DNA from: Phoronis australis
Lineage: Eukaryota > Phoronida > Phoronidae
DNA length: 64,000 bases
NCBI GenBank assembly: GCA_002633005.1
Contig: NMRA01000032.1
Coordinates: forward strand, 1,023,692 to 1,087,691
Reading direction: 5' to 3'
The first letter of the stretch is position 1. The number at the start of each line of letters is the position of its first letter. Made by a program: the position numbers and the translations under genes. Below are positions 63,779 to 64,000 of this stretch, in pieces. The notes beneath the pieces were generated by a model. The model did not search any database. It saw nothing but the letters and a program-made list of their open reading frames with translations, and was not told the DNA's origin.

Positions 63779-64000
63779 GTAGGAGTTTTAATAGGGCTTT
63801 GTAGTATTTACACATTGACTGCAAAATACTAGTAGCAAGAACATGGCCAAGTTTTATTTATTATAATAATACAAATGTTTGTGATGAAATCTCAAAAACG
63901 CTTTTACATTTTTTTTGTAAATTATTGTACGATTGATGTTTTCTAGGAAACTCATAAAAGTCCAACTTTTGACATCCCTCGTGTAAAAGTGTGACATTTT
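63779..64000 (+). other. Start of the next intron
   Basis: No further exon is supported before the window edge. Confidence 0.7.

Larger units (their letters stand above)
15578..63619 (+). other. Remaining introns not described individually
   Basis: The other introns in this span (mostly 230-1,700 bp, AT-rich) were read on both strands. No further exons, RNA genes, transposase remnants or minus-strand genes could be supported in them. Confidence 0.55.

Noticed and set aside
63947-63991. Possible next exon after ttttctag near the right edge
   Set aside because: It does not resemble a third-segment exon and meets a stop within 15 codons.
1-64000. tRNA, rRNA, CRISPR, bacterial-type operons or retroelement polyproteins
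   Set aside because: None seen on either strand; the sequence is a plain animal gene with short introns.

Overview
The window is from an invertebrate animal genome (AT-rich, with many short GT-AG introns) and holds the 5' part of one very large plus-strand gene. That gene is a nesprin-1/SYNE1/MSP-300-type giant spectrin-repeat protein. The paired CH domains, their phase-matched exons and the order of the following spectrin repeats run parallel to what I recall of vertebrate nesprin-1. I could not fix the phylum; a marine lophotrochozoan or an invertebrate deuterostome would fit. Two single-N joins, each flanked by near-identical sequence differing at about the level of alleles, indicate a draft assembly of a heterozygous diploid.

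Layout. 1-10.6 kb: no convincing coding sequence; it carries dispersed hairpin repeats and a false ~1 kb duplication around the N at 6926. 10,637-10,745: proposed first coding exon. 15,516-22,077: seven exons encoding two calponin-homology domains, the actin-binding module. 22,813-43,564: about 27 exons of diverged spectrin repeats. 44,221-63,778: a regular array in which exons of about 165, 324 and 153 nt recur. Each trio encodes about 213 residues (two spectrin repeats), and at least nine trios are present. Neighbouring trios differ consistently and alternate, so the true repeat appears to be a double unit of about 428 residues (four spectrin repeats). The gene runs off the right edge. No KASH or transmembrane segment lies in the window.

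By my exon sums the window encodes about 4,270 residues, leaving out one alternative exon and the assembly-duplicated exons. The expected role, from family knowledge, is an outer-nuclear-membrane or muscle scaffold: actin binding at the N terminus, a long spectrin-repeat rod, and a C terminus (outside the window) that would anchor to SUN proteins in KASH isoforms.

The points most worth following are: the alternating higher-order repeat; an unusual exon at 33,530-33,736 that has no counterpart in the parallel vertebrate order and may end a short isoform; three tandem duplications spanning splice donors; a truncated exon relic at 57,621; two families of palindromic mobile elements; and the two assembly duplications.
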